Shown here piece after piece: positions 11,942 to 24,957 of a stretch of DNA of 64,000 bases; the stretch's first letter is position 1; every line of letters begins with the position of its first letter. The notes beneath the pieces were generated by a model. The model was given only the letters and a program-made list of their open reading frames with translations, was not told where the DNA came from and did not search any database. The translations under genes and the position numbers were made by a program. The DNA lies in the NCBI GenBank assembly GCA_023213315.1, contig JAKCPI010012605.1, forward strand, positions 80,945 through 144,944. The letters are read 5' to 3'. This DNA is from Euborellia annulipes. Its lineage: Eukaryota > Arthropoda > Insecta > Dermaptera > Anisolabididae.

Positions 11942-12606
11942 ACTTTCTCTTACCCTATATAGACCCTGTTATGCATTAGTGTGTCAAGAGTCAAAAAAAA
12001 TTAAAAATTGAGTTAAGCGCGGAATATTGTTTCAAATGCTATAATTAATAGAATTTTTTATGAATGAAATCTGTCCTCAAAAAATTTATATTTAATGTTA
12101 TGTCGAAAATTCGATGTCGAGATTTTGATGGATATACATGTTTTGAGGTGCAAAAAAGTTGTTGAGCTTTCTCAAAATTCGCTCCAAAGATTTTGATTAA
12201 AATTCAAAAATCAATTATTTTTTACATGCTCTTTAAAATGAAAATTCTCATTTTGCCATTGAAATCTTATGAAGCATACATTTTTCTTGTAAGATAGGAG
12301 AAATGGTTGCCATGGTAACAGAATATAAATGTTTTCCTATTTTGATTAAAATTCATAAATCAAACAATATTTTTTAGATGCTCATTAAAAAGTACTTCAG
12401 TAAAATTTTTCGTGAAAATTGTTTGAAGTACACTTTACTGATGTAGGTATTTCTGATTTTTTAATTATTTATGAAATGCAAGTCGTCGAGTGGAACTAAG
12501 TATATCTCAACACAAAAAATCTGGTGTGACAAGCACAGTGCACAAATTTCTCTCTACTAAGGGTAAGAGAAAGTTGTATGCAGTGCGACTATCACACCAG
12601 ATTTTT
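11942..12606 (+). mobile_element. HLE copy with degenerate left interior
   Basis: ACTTTCTCTTACC at the left; TCGATGTCGAGATTTTGATGG, GTTGCCATGGTAAC and a complete 3' hairpin ending CACACCAGATTTTT at the right. An unrelated stretch at 11960-12090 separates the left end from the body. Confidence 0.7.
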
Positions 12607-13374
12607 GTCTTATATTAACAGGTAAATAATTTTCCGAGGGTGGTTTTAGGGATTCATTAATTCAGATTAGGCAGGGAACCCTACTTTTAAGGGATGTATC
12701 TCATTATCAGGATTTTTTTTAATATGTAGTGTTTTCAGACCAGGGAGGTGATTATGAGTAATTCACATTAGGGGTAGAGAATCCTCTTAGGAAGTGGCAG
12801 TATAATTTGGAAAACGGTTGTAATTTTAAAATAAGACTATCTGAGAGAAATACTTAAAAAATAATATTAAATAATTAAGAAAGCGCTTCCACTTCTCCCC
12901 TCTTAAAAAAAAAATTATTAAATTTTAATAAATTTTGGCTACTTTGATTTATACATATAAGAGAATAATTGGAGAAATTAGTTTATAGGTTTGTTTTGGA
13001 AATTTTATAGCTCAAGGATCCAATGGACATTGCTGTTGAAACGTTCTTAAAATTATAATTATAATAATTAGAGTATAAAAACTAGAATAAAAACGAACCA
13101 CTAAAAAATATAATAATTTTTTTTAAGGCAGCATTTTTCAGGATAGAAATGAGAAATAGAAAAAAAAGAGATAAAATTAGGATACTTGAGAAACAAATAA
13201 AGTCTTAAATCTAATCTAAAATTAATATATTAATTATCAAATACAATAATTTATTAAGGAGTTTCCACAGACTTTTTGGACTTGAAAATTACACTCCTAT
13301 CAAGCCTGCGGTCTCCTAATTGTATTTTAATTTTAAAAAATGTAAAATAAAAAAAAATTATTTTTATTATTTAC

Positions 13375-13606
13375 CTGGGCAAGTTGGCAGAGGTACCTGG
13401 GATCTCGAGTTGACTACCGACTGGTTCGACATGGACATGTCGAGCGTGACCACCATGTCCATGATCATGACCATGTCCACGACTGTGTGACTGGGAATGT
13501 CCTCCTCCTCCTTGAGTTTCTTCCTGTTGTTCGTCTTCACTTTCTTCTTCTGAGGAGCTAGGATCGATCATTGTAGTCCGAAACCGCCTTCTCTCGGAAA
13601 AACTAC
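13375..13606 (-). CDS. Internal coding exon, acidic and His/Gly-rich, unidentified gene
   Basis: Read on the minus strand, a pyrimidine-rich acceptor (TTCTTTATTTCCAG) ends at 13607 and a donor (CAG|GTAAAT) starts at 13374. The 232 nt between them are open in one frame: 2 nt, 76 codons, 2 nt. The peptide starts with a basic patch (SFSERRRFRTT, a possible basophilic-kinase site). It continues into MIDPSSSEEESEDEQQEE, then a Gly run, then a segment where His alternates with Gly/Ser/Asp (about 10 His in 26 residues), and ends TSANLPR. Codon and base composition are far less AT-rich than the flanks. Low complexity and charge suggest a disordered linker of a larger protein. The ATG inside (13571) need not be a start because the frame stays open to the acceptor. 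The leftover phase (2 nt, AG) is completed by the next exon at 5935. I do not recognise the family. Seen: splice sites and frame. Inferred: that it is expressed. Confidence 0.72.
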
Positions 13607-15785
13607 CTGGAAATAAAGAAAATTAACACTTTAGTAATGGCGTCTCAAATTTAACGTATTAGACGTCACGTTGAATAAATAAATTTCAAATTTCGTTATT
13701 TAATACTTCATCAAGCTTATTATGGTAATGGAAAACGTTGGCGTGAATTTCTTATTATCATAATAACGTTTCAATCAAATTAATTTCACACTGATGTAAT
13801 GTACTAAATAATGAAATCAATTTGCTATTTATTTAACTTGATGTCGAATATATTAATTTATTTTCTTCATTATTATTCTATGAGTTAATCAGTATTAATT
13901 TTGAAGTGATTCTGTTAGAGTGATGACCATATTAGAGAGACAGAATTTGAACATATATTATTTTTGCTTTAGAATTTCCTTTTGTAGGTAAATCCATTAA
14001 ATGTCAATTTACTTTTAATAAACAATCACTCAAAAATTAGAAGATAGATTATTAAAGGTGTAGGGAAGAAAAAAAAATTTATTTATTTATTAATATGTTA
14101 ATATAAAATAGATGAGAAAAAAATTTGTATAGAATGCTCAGTAGAGTAATCGAGTAGATTTTGTAATGCAAAAATCTTTGCAATCCCAGTTTATATTTAT
14201 TTGTTTAATTACAACTTTTGATATTAAAGTGTAATTTTAGTTTTTAATTTATATTAAAAAACTCTTTATAGAAAGATTATATGAATTTGAAACTTCTGGT
14301 CAGTTATTTATTTATTTATTTTTTTAATTAGAACTATTTTAAATCACTGCAATCGTTTTGTTTAAAAAATTTATCAAATGCATTAAACATAAGATCTTTT
14401 TTTTTTTTTATTTATTTTTCAACTTGAAATTTCGAAAAGTTTTACGAGTGAGTGTTCGAAACTTTTTATTATAACTTCGAGAGATGTGCTCTGAAAAGTT
14501 TGTAGTCCACTGCTAGCTAAAGAATAAGAAATTACATCTTTAAAAAGTTGTATGAATATGTAATAAAAGATTTAGAGGCAGATTTTTTTTTTCTTTTGAT
14601 AAACATTTGGCCAGGTAACAGATATCTATTTCAGGCCTATCTACTAGGATTCTAATTTATTTAATGTTGATAGTGCCAAAAGAAAAGTGGCCTTAAAGAT
14701 ATGCAAACTATCTATACAAGAATTATTAAAATTAACATGTATTTAAAAACTTATTATCTTCTTGAATTGTCACTATCCTGACCGCAAGAAGTTTCGGTGG
14801 GACTCTTTTCTATCTCTTTATAAACACGTTTTCCTTAATACAGTACATCATGGAAATTTACTTTTTTTTATTTACTATTTAACCCCCTTGTTTCTATGGG
14901 GAAATTAATCCCTCATCGAATTTTTTTATGATTCACCCATAAGAGAATAGAATTAAATAAAACTCAATTTATTTTAAATAAAAACAATTTATAATATAAT
15001 TGAGTATAAAAAATAAGTAAATACTTTAATTTAAAAAAAGACTCGTAATATTACTCGTAAAAAATTACATGGTAATTTTCTCAACAAATATTCAACATAT
15101 TTCATATGTAATAAAATTTTTTATTTCATTCCGCGTTTTTTTTTTCGTCTTCACAATAATATAAAAGTGAATATATAACATATATATCTTAAATGACAAA
15201 TTGTTGGCATCTTCTAATAAAAACAATAAATAGTTTAAATAAAAAGGAAATATCCATTTTTATTGTTTCCATTTAAATTTTCAAGATTAAAAAAATTTAG
15301 TTTAGGAAACTCTTTAATAAATATCTAGAAGTTATTTTGAAATTTTTAATACGTATTTTAGTGTCGAACTAATCGAATAACTAAGGTACAATAAACAATT
15401 TTTTTAAAAAAAAGGTGAAAAGGAAGGTGTGGGGGGGGGTGGGAGAAGAAGGGAAAAAACTTGAAGACAAAAAAAAACAAAAGGTTTGAAAAAAAAAGCG
15501 TCTGGAACTCGGAGGAGGAAAGGCGAGAAAGGGGCGGGGGCGGGGGGGGGGTTTTTTTTTTACTGTTTATTTTTGAAAATATTTAAAATTTTTTAAGAAA
15601 AAAAAAAAAAAAAAAAATATTGAAAATTTTCAAATCGGATTTTAGTAAAATCTAAGCCGGAAACGAGTTTGTTTTCTTTCACTATCTCTCATAAATCCTA
15701 AAAATTAAAAAGAATGTGGAGAGAAGAGGTTCTAAATTGTTTTGAGCCTAATCTCAAACAGAAAACTAAGCTAGTATAAAAAATG
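13607..15785. other. Upstream of the minus-strand exon; spacer
   Basis: No upstream exon recognised. A purine-rich, then G-rich tract (15420-15555) ends in homopolymers of G, T and A and may be poorly resolved. Confidence 0.45.
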
Positions 15786-16720
15786 AAAAATCTGGTGGGA
15801 CTGGTCACACAACATATTGAAGGTAAGAGAAAGTTTTGTACTGTGCTTGTTGTTTGTGTCTAGATCAAAGGTAGATACAGAGGGGGGGGGGGGGGTAAAG
15901 GGAATAATTACCCCCCCCCTGAGATTTGAGAAAAATATTTTTTTTGGGAAAAAAATTGTTTTTAAATTTTAAAAAATATAAAAAATTTGATTTGTATATA
16001 AATTCTGGTAAACAACTACAGAATGCACCTTTAAATTACCGATAATCAGAAAAAATTGTGTGCTGTGCGACCAGTCACACCAGATTACCCCCTCCGAGAA
16101 ACTCCTCTGAATCCGCCACTTGTCTAGATATATTTAATTGCCCTTAGCACCTAAGTTCAAAACTTGATCACGCGTTTCATAAATGGCGCTGAGCTACGAA
16201 TGCTTCCATTATATACTTTTTAAAGAGCTTCTAAAAAATAGTTGATTTATGAATTTTAATCAAAATTGTTGGAGCAAATTTTGAGAAAATCGCAAAAACT
16301 GAAAAATTACATCAGTAAAGTGTACATAAAACGAAAAATTTCACTGATATACTATTTAAAAAACATCAACAAAATAGTTGTTGATTTGAGAATTTTAATC
16401 GAAATCGTTAGAGTCTATTTTGAGAAAATAGAAAAAAAAACTGAAAAAGTACATCAGTAAAGTACTAGTACATTCTGACCTATTTTGTTCAAAAGCTTAT
16501 TTTCACCCCTTGAGAAGGTGACTAAATTAAATTTAAAATTTCAACCTCCGAGCAGTTTTCCTTATTGAGATACTTTGTTCACAGACAGACAGACCAATTT
16601 TCGGGACCCAGTTTTTTTGGACTAAGGGGACCTCAAAACGTGTATATCCATCAAAATCTCGTCATCGAATTTTTGACATGATCCCAATACTTTGTCTATA
16701 TATTTCATATAAAGAAAGTA
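15786..16720 (-). mobile_element. HLE copy interrupted by a hAT-type MITE
   Basis: The hairpin end (AAAAATCTGGTGGGACTGG) is at the left. The insertion 15866-16121 duplicates GTCTAGAT. The body runs to a shortened TATA hairpin (TCTATATATTTCATATAAAG) at 16720. Part of the interior (the segment around the CATCAGTAAAG motif) is duplicated. Confidence 0.7.
15866..16121. mobile_element. hAT-type MITE containing a piece of HLE hairpin
   Basis: GTCTAGAT duplicated at 15858-15865 and 16122-16129. Same family and same captured HLE hairpin strand (GTGTGCTGTGCGACCAGTCA) as 8939-9206. Confidence 0.8.
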
Positions 16721-17876
16721 AAAATCAAGGAACAATATTGAATTCCCCTTCCAAATATGCAACCATTTCAACTTACATGTTGCCTTTAATGATGTTTTTC
16801 AGGGGTTCTTATATTTGTTAGGAATTCCGAAACTAAAATGAAATATGACTTATACAATATTTCATGATCATCTTCTATTCGGTTATAAAAGAAAATCTCC
16901 ATTTTGTTGGCTGATTTAATAAAGAAAATATGTTGGCTACATATTATGCTCAAATTTTGCTCAATAAATTATCCTCGTATAAAGTAACCTTTTGAATGCT
17001 TTATTTAAAGGAGAAAAGGAACAAAATTAGCCTATATTGAAATGAATTAATCCCTTAAGAATATAAAATTGTAAATATAAATATTTATTTTATCAATTGA
17101 TAACCTCACCTTTGATTATTCAGTAAATCTAAAATTTCACTTCAAATGATTTTCTTTTTAAATGTTTTTGACTGTATCAATCAAAAAAGAAAATGGTCCG
17201 TAATGAATTGAATCATTCTCTCCAGTCGTATATATAAGTTTCTCTAAAATTTAGGTCAAAGAGGGAGGAGAGACGCACGAGTCAGGGTGAAAATATTAAC
17301 CCCAGAAGAGATGTGTTGCGTGTTAAAAATAATACTCTTTCCATTGTTTATTATCCATAACTTAATTTTATACTTAATAAAACTAGAGATGGTATGTTTG
17401 ACCTTTATCCTGAAATATCATTTTTTTTGTTATATTCTTGACCTCTGTCAGAATAACTTTTAAAATACGCCAAAGAGTCTTTTATTATTTAGCCTATATT
17501 TTTAGAAGATATTTTATTTAATTAATTCAAAAAAATTTATAATTTAATAATATGTCAGTTAAGTCAACTTTTGGTACAGATTGTGTATGTAAAATTAACG
17601 TCAGGTTGTCATATTTATTTTAAACAAGATCCCTTTGACTAGATAAAAATGTCATTTTAAATAAAAGGATTTGTGTTAAAAATTGAAATATCGTATTTAT
17701 GTCAGAAGCTTAAAAATATGAAATTTTCTAAAAATCTACACGAACCCAAAGACAGACAGATGGAGGAAGATTAATTTAAATACTATTGATTTCTTGTTTA
17801 AATAACTTAATAACACATTCAAGAGACCCCGAAAAACACTTAAATTAGCTTTTAAAGTTTGCTTTTGTTTAATTCG
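16721..17876. other. AT-rich spacer
   Basis: No gene, element or strong structure seen. Confidence 0.45.
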
Positions 17877-17878
17877 TA

Positions 17879-18576
17879 CAGTTGTGGACAAAATAATATG
17901 AACACCGGACATATATACAATATTTATTTATTAATGTGTTGAGCCACCATTTGCTTGAAATTTTTACAGGTTATTTGGGGGTACTCTAGGATGTCTATCC
18001 TAAATTTTCGACCTCGAGGACCTTGTACTAACATGGGGGGAGAGGGGGGTGCAAAAACCTCAAAATGTGTGTACTTTTTTTAGTCTTTCGCCTATATCTC
18101 GTAAGCTAAGTATATTTTGTGCAATTTAATACATAAAATTTGCTAAAATTCGAATAGGTAGACCTAATATTAACCGAGATACTGCCGATCAAAGTTCCTA
18201 TTTGTTTTACATTTCGAGAAGCTTTTAACCGAGATACAGCCTAACGAATTTTCTATTTGTTTCGAGAAACTTTGATCGGTTAATATTGGGTCTACATATT
18301 CGTTTTAACAACCAAATTTTAGTAAATCTAATGCTCTGTAACTTTGTATGGTACTATGGTGCACAAAATATGCTTAGTTTACGAGATATAAAATAAAATA
18401 AAAACTGAAAAAAGTTCTAAGATTTTGGGGTTTTTGCAACCCCTCACACCAAGTTAGCAGATGGTCCAAGAGTTCAAAAACTTTGAATAGACCCTAGAGT
18501 ACCTCCAAATAACCTATAAAAATTTCTACAAGCAAATGATGGCTCAACATATTATTAATAAATAAATATTGTCTAT
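17879..18576. mobile_element. Large fold-back with a Tc1/mariner-type left end
   Basis: It begins TA-CAGTTGTGGACAAAATAAT, a typical Tc1/mariner terminus. Arms of over 300 bp (TGTTGAGCCACCATTTGCTT, GGGGTACTCTAGG, CTTTGATCGGTTAATATT and others) are inverted about a centre near 18245. The right terminus is degenerate. Confidence 0.65.
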
Positions 18577-19348
18577 AAAAATAAAAAAAAATCAGTGATT
18601 TTTCTCAAAAATTCGAAAAATTGCTCTAGTTTCTACAAAAGCAAACTTTGATCAAAAAAATGATTATTTCACTTTATTCTTTTTTCCCCCATTCCAGGCG
18701 AGAAAAATTTATTTCATTTTATTTGACTACAAATCATTTGAAATAAATAGGGATGGGGTCTAGATGGCGAAAAAGACCTTAAAAAAATGAGCCTAAAAAA
18801 AGTGACATTTATTTTGTATTCGGGTGAGAAATAAAAAAAATAATTACTTAGCTGTCATTTCTTTCCCCGATCTATCTAAAAAATTTTCATTATAATATAA
18901 ATTATGGAATATTTTATTAAATGGAAAAGATGAATGAGAGTTATTTACATAATATTTTATAAATATATTAATAAATACATAAAGATGAATGATTTAAAAA
19001 AATAAAGTAAATATATAAATATTTAAATTTCTCAATTTTAATAAAATAATAAATTATATTCATGACATTATCAATATCACAAATCAAATAACTCACTAAT
19101 TATCAATATATATTTTTCACAGATAAAAGAGTAAAATCCTCGGTTAACCAAGGTGGTTTTAACAGCCCATGGTAAAACACTAATTCCAGGATTTTAAAAG
19201 AGGATTTATGTGACGCTAGGGATTTTTTTTATGAATAATGTATGTGTATCATGGATGTTGAAAGACTTAAAATATAAATATTTAGTGAAAATATAAAACA
19301 TATTTATTTTTATTTAAGAGTAATTTTTTTTTATTTAATTTAAATTTT

Positions 19349-19427
19349 ACTTTATCTAACCCTATATATGAAATATATAGAGAGAAAGTATTGCGATCAT
19401 GTCAAAAATTCGAAGTCGAGATTTTTT
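19349..19427 (+). mobile_element. HLE left-end fragment
   Basis: ACTTTATCTAACC hairpin, then GCGATCATGTCAAAAATTCG and GTCGAGATTTT, then a break. Confidence 0.6.
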
Positions 19428-19564
19428 AATTCTCCTGTTAAGATTTTATATAGCTAAAAATATATATAATTCAAAATTAATTTGACAGATAAATAAATTT
19501 ATTGAAAGATTGGAAGAACAAATGTCCCAAATTGTAAGTAAAATCTCCATTAACTCGGAACGTA

Positions 19565-19828
19565 CTATTGAAATAGTATTGAGACTAAAGCCTGGTAGGT
19601 AGGCAGCCCAAATGGCACACGATCACTAAAATTTTTTTATGATTAAAAATTGAGATAATTTTTATTTCGATATATCTTGAAATTATATTAAAAAGATCAA
19701 TTTTTATGGTTATTCTTCTGTTAAAAAGGATATTGTCTGCTTTGAACAAGTTATTTCTCACACAGACAAGATGCCATTTGAGCTGCCTAACTACTGGGCT
19801 TTAGTCTCAATACTATTGCAATAGATAG
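19565..19828. mobile_element. TA-flanked MITE, CTATTGCAATAG family
   Basis: TIR (CCAT)CTATTGCAATAGTATTGAGACTAAAG with subterminal GGTAGTTAGGCAGCCCAAAT, inverted at the right. The left copy has lost four terminal bases. Confidence 0.75.
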
Positions 19829-20941
19829 TATATCTTATATAAATTATTGTGCTTTAACGAATAAATAAATAAATAAATATACATTTCTTAATGGAAACGC
19901 GAATTTTCTTAAATTAAAAATTTTTTCTAAAATTTAAAAGATGATTTAATCAAAAACCCCGTATAAAAATTTTATATTTATATACGCGTAAAAAATTTTG
20001 ACGATTATGTATAAATAATAAATTGAATTATTCAAAATAATTAAATTTCATTTATTGATGTACATAGGGCTTTAGCTAAATCTAAATTTTAACATAAAAG
20101 AGTTTATGATTATTAAAAAAAAAGTAGGGTGTAAAATGAATGTTATTCTACTACGAGGATGTATTTAAAATTCAACCAATCAAAGGTAAAAAAAAAATAT
20201 TTGTTCGAATGAATATGCAAAAATTGTTGGATGTTCTGAGAGGACATTGATGAGTTGTTAAATGCAATCAGGTAGGTCTTTTGTGTGCAGAGAGGAGGGT
20301 GTGTATTCAAATGAATAGCGAACTGTATGATTGGTTCTCAATCAATCAGTGAGTAAGAGAGGATGTTTAATGTCTGGCTCTTTAACATTTTTATGTAGTG
20401 GGGATATGAATATCACTGGTGAAATTGACGTTCGAGTATGTAAAAAATCTCAAGATTACAACAAATTCCATTGTATAGAAAAAAATATTCTAAAGCAGAG
20501 ACTATTTTGAATATCTTAATAAGATAGATATTGTCTAGGAATTTTAATTAAAATGTTTTAGAGATAATGTCATAAGAATTTTAATCAAATTTATTAGTCA
20601 TTTTGAGAAAATTACCATACCAAATGTCAAATTTATTGAAATGATAATCCTTTTGAAGGACAGTTGAAAAATTATTCAAATTTTTAAAGAATGGGGTGGA
20701 TAAATTGAATAAAAAATAGATTTTTGTATAAAGAGCTCTTTGTAAACAACTTTAAAACTTTTTCTCTCAAAAAACACACTACTTAATCATCAAATTTTTA
20801 TTAAGATTAAAATAAAATAAATTTTTACACTATTTTTTGAAAAATATTATTAATAATTTAAAAAGTAGAATAGGCTTTAATTAAAAAATTAATGAAAATT
20901 TTATGATAAATGACTTTCAAATGATTGACAGGCTTATGGCT

Positions 20942-20942
20942 G

Positions 20943-20971
<29 letters not shown>
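20942..20971. repeat. T30 homopolymer
   Basis: Uninterrupted T-run; its length is likely uncertain in the assembly. Confidence 0.7.
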
Positions 20972-20975
<4 letters not shown>

Positions 20976-21008
20976 ACAGAACCTGAAGTAGTTATGGGGT
21001 AATAATAA

Positions 21009-21125
21009 AGTGGGCCATACACGGCAGATCCATTTAGACCGAGCCATTTTGTGTGTGTCCATTTACCATTTTACCACAGATCCAAAGGGGGCTATACAAG
21101 ACCGAGCCAAGTCGGCCAGTTTGAA
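21009..21125 (+). repeat. Degenerate duplicated GGGCCATACACGGC motif
   Basis: GGGCCATACACGGCAGATCC ... GACCGAGCCA is followed by GGGGGCTATACAAGACCGAG. Two related copies of unknown origin, less AT-rich than the flanks. Confidence 0.35.
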
Positions 21126-21165
21126 ATCTCACATATAAAGGTAAATAAAGGTTAGTACACTTGTA

Positions 21166-21379
21166 CAGTGAGGGTCAATATTAAGTCCATCCCATGCGTT
21201 TTCTACTTATGATTATTTCATTGTTTTTATAAAAGAAACTGAAAATATTTATTGGAAATTTTCTAGGTTTGAACCATGAAAGTTTCTATTAATAAATATA
21301 TATATATTTTTTTTTTTTAAACAATGAAATAATCACAAGTAGAAAACGCATGGGTGGGACTTAATATTGTTCCTCACTG
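21166..21379. mobile_element. TA-flanked palindromic MITE, CAGTGAGGGTCAA family
   Basis: Roughly 64 bp TIR from CAGTGAGGGTCAATATTAAG through GCGTTTTCTACTT to TTATTTCATTGTTTT, inverted at the right. Flanked by TA. Confidence 0.85.
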
Positions 21380-21711
21380 TACATTGTCAATTAGGCTTTT
21401 GGATATGGCTGACTTAAGCGCATGGGGGGTTGAATACAAAATCTTACAATGGTTCTTTAATAAAATATCAAAGTTAAACCAATAAAATTTATTAAATTTA
21501 AACATTTTTTTGAGAAAATCACAATATTCCATACATTAGTAAAATAAATTCAGAGATAATTATGAGATTTTAATGAATTTTAGTAAAAATCCAGTAATTG
21601 TCGAGAAAATTTAAAAAAAATATATATATATTTCAATCTAGTACTATTTCCAGATTTTTTAATCTAATATTTTCATAACCGAGTGGAAGTACAAAGAAAA
21701 CTGTAAATGTA

Positions 21712-21972
21712 CCATCTATTGCAATAGTATTGAGACCCGGTAGTTAGGCAACTCAAATGGCACACGGGCGCGATTAAAATATTGAGATTATTTTTATTAC
21801 GATATATCTTGAAATTTATATTAAAAAGATAAAATTTGTATGGTTATTCTTTTGTTTAAAAGGGTCCTTCGGCCTAATCTCTGCTTTGAAAAAGGTATTT
21901 CTCACTCAGACAAACTGCCATTTGGGCTGCCTAACTGCCGGGCTTTAGTCTCAATAATATTGCAATAGATGG
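21712..21972. mobile_element. TA-flanked MITE, CTATTGCAATAG family
   Basis: ATGTA|CCATCTATTGCAATAG at the left and CTATTGCAATAGATGG|TACAT at the right. 261 bp. Confidence 0.8.
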
Positions 21973-21974
21973 TA

Positions 21975-24159
21975 CATCAATATAGAATCAGAAGTCCAAA
22001 CAAATAAATGTGAATAAAATATGTAAAAATTTTCTCCGCCAATGTGATACCGCTTTGAGTAGGTTAATTCCAAAGATTTTTAAAAAATCAAAATTTTAAT
22101 CTATAAATAATTTTAAAAGAAATACATTTTTTTTATATATTTTGATTAACGAAAAAAAAGAAATGAATTATTCTAGTACTTGTTTTGACATTAAAATAAA
22201 AAAAGGTAAATTTCTCTTTACATCATAATTACATTAAATGAATGCTTTTAACGGCGTAGACAATTTATTTAAAAATTTCTAAAAAAAAAAGGGGAAGTAA
22301 AAAAAAAAAAAGAAACGTGTAAAAGGAAAAAAAAATACTAAAATAATAAATTGAGTTTCTAAACAAATTTAATTAAGATATGAAAATTCAGAAATAAAGC
22401 TAAGGCTTATTGGTTCTTGATTGAATTAAGGCTTCTATAGTGATGTAAGGTGACCATGGGGAGGAGGTTTATCCAATAATTCCCCCCCCTCTCTCTCTGG
22501 AGACAAAAGCAGAAAATTTTACATTTAAAATATAATCAGTTTGGTTTGTCTTTTTTGATTATAAAATAGTATAGTATAGTAATGAGATGCGAGAGAAAGA
22601 TTAAATTCCAAAATATTTTTGCTTTTTTAGATTATTAATAAAAAAAAAAATGTCTCATTAGGAAGAGTTCAATGGTTTACATAAAATATGAAGCTAAATA
22701 TAGTAATCTATTATCGAAATAAATTTTATTAATTCATGACTGAGGGGAGAGTTAATGAACTTTATCCCTTTCCAAATTTAATTTATAAAGGCACTCAGTC
22801 AAAATTTTCCAGGCAGTCTAGTGTTATAATTATCTAAACAAACTCCTGGATATATCTAATAATACCAAAATTTATTAACGGTGTTAAATTTGGTTGAACT
22901 AAATAGAGAAAGAAAATAAATATTTTTTGAATATTATAGTAAAAATATATATATTTTTGGTGAAAAAATACTAAATGAATTTGGTGAAAAGTAAATGAAA
23001 ATTTATTAATTGGCGTTATATTTTGTTTAAAATCGTGAGTTCTATTTAATTTAATTAAATCAAGAGTTACTTCCAATTTCTTGAGTTAATTTATACAAAC
23101 GATTAGAAAATAATTAAAAAAAAAAAAAACTTCCTAGACTTTTTTTTGTGACCCGTAAACGAAAGCTTATTTGACCCAATAATGTTTAATTTAATTAAAC
23201 ATTCTCAACTAAGCTGAATTAAGCCGATGAAGAAACAATTGGGGCATAAAATGACAAGCTGTTCAAATGTTTATTAAAAAAAATTTAATTAGTATATATA
23301 AAAGTTTAATCAAATTCTTTTTTTTTTTTATTTCAAGGGCACAATGCCAAGGGCTCGTGTAAATTTTAAACTTAGTAAAAGTATCCAAATTATGAAAGAG
23401 ATTTTTGGCACAAATTCAAAATTTTATTTTAAAATAATCTCGGAATTATTATTATCTAAAAGACAGATAATTTCTCATAATTAATTTGATCTATTTGTTT
23501 CTATACAGATCGTATAATAAAAGAAATTTAATATGTTTTTCAACACTCAATTCTTCAAAAGTAATACAAATAAATAATTAAGAATACAAACATATAGCAT
23601 TGTGTTTTTATGTTTCAAATAGAGCCAACGGTTAACAGTTTAAATTTAAAATCAAGGGTTGGAAGTATCAGTGACTTGCCATTTTGATATTGTCTATTGA
23701 ATCTTTCTAGGTATACATAAGATATCATGAATTTTATATGATATAGATATTGTAATAATTAAATGAACATGAGCCTCTACTTTGATACATAATACAGTCT
23801 AGTTATAATGTTTCATATGATCTTTAATTTTGCTGTAATTCAATGCAGAGCCCAATTCGATAAACTAATATCAAATTATCTAATACTATGAATGTTAAAG
23901 TTATAATAATTATATATAAACAATCTGTTAAATAGCTCTAATATTTCAAATTCATTAAAAAAATTTTTTTTTACAAAAATCTGGGTTGAAGTCATGTGAA
24001 AGAAATGGAGGGGAAATAAATTTGTAAATTGCCAAATAGGATACCAAAAATTATAATAAAAAAAATCAAAACTTATTTTAAAATTTTTAAAAAACGTGAA
24101 ATTTATTATAGAAAAATATGCAGATTGAAATTTGAATAAAAATTCAGAGAGATTTTAAA
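21975..24159. other. AT-rich spacer
   Basis: No convincing frame or repeat; short AT-rich open frames here encode Ile/Phe/Asn-rich chance peptides. Confidence 0.45.
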
Positions 24160-24161
24160 TA

Positions 24162-24401
24162 CATTAGAACCTAGCTTATCAAGCACCTCTCATAACGAGT
24201 AATTCGCATAACGTAAGAATGACTTGCTTAACGAGCGACGTTTCGCATAACGAATGACGAGGAGAGGGGAAGTCCGCGTGCTAGTCATTGAGGGGGGGGG
24301 GGCAGGTCTATGGGAGGAATGTTATTGTTTCGCATAACGAGTGTTTCGCATTACGAGAATGATTCTGGAACGAATTATGCTCGTTAAGCGAGTTTCCACT
24401 G
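24162..24401. mobile_element. pogo/mariner-type MITE
   Basis: The complement of the right end (CAGTGGAAACTCGCTTAACG) aligns with the left CATTAGAACCTAGCTTATCA; TA flanks both. The interior repeats CGCATAACGA and CGTTATGCGA many times. Confidence 0.7.
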
Positions 24402-24898
24402 TATTATCCAATGCAATAATTTAGTTCTTTTTCGGCATTTGTGGTCAAATATAATTTAATCGCTCAGGATGGGAATCACTGATGGATCTTGAAGGAAAAC
24501 AGAGAAGAAAAAAGTAAGAACTATTTCATTCTTCAATGGATATCAATCGACAAATATTTAAGCTGTGTGGAGAAGAAAAAAAATGGGTCGCGTTTACGTT
24601 TACATGGCTTCTTATAAGAAATCCTAAAAGTTTATATTTTTCGTTTGATTTGAAGGAAAGCAAAAATTAAAAGCTTTCGTGAGAATTAAGGATTAAGTTA
24701 AAAAAAAAAAATATTAAAAGTTTTCTTATCAATAAAAAATTTCTAGCCTGGGTATGCAATTATCCAATTTGTTTGGAGTAGTTCAAAATAATGTAAACAA
24801 AAGATTGTAAATAGGCAACTCCTTTAAAAAAAAAAGTGAATAAATAAATTTATTATATTGAAATATGCAGATGACAATTTGTGAAGTGGCTGTTGTAT

Positions 24899-24957
24899 AT
24901 CAACAATAGAAGAGGGAGCGGGCAGCCAGGAAGCCCGCTCCCTCTTCTATTGTTGTT
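24899..24957. repeat. 23 bp perfect hairpin, fold-back remnant
   Basis: CAACAATAGAAGAGGGAGCG and GGC pair perfectly with 24934-24956 around AGCCAGGAA. The preceding GAAGTGGCTGT and the GGCAGCCAGGAAG in the turn match the lead and arm start of the 33 kb ribozyme fold-back, so this is probably the same family collapsed to its arm tips. Confidence 0.6.

Larger units (their letters stand above)
5936..13374 (-). other. 7.4 kb intron loaded with transposons
   Basis: This is the interval between the two phase-compatible exons. It holds a 47 bp LINE tail, HLE copies at 6591, 7870/8155, 9699 and 11942, HLE end fragments and two hAT-type MITEs. A small additional exon inside cannot be excluded, but none is needed to keep the frame. 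Confidence 0.55.
19831..21163. other. AT-rich spacer
   Basis: Apart from the T30 run and the 21009 motif nothing is recognised; 20200-20420 is less AT-rich but has no long open frame. Confidence 0.4.

Noticed and set aside
24162..24401. CGCATAACGA repeats as a transcription-factor array
   Set aside because: They belong to a TA-flanked pogo/mariner-type MITE whose subterminal repeats explain them.
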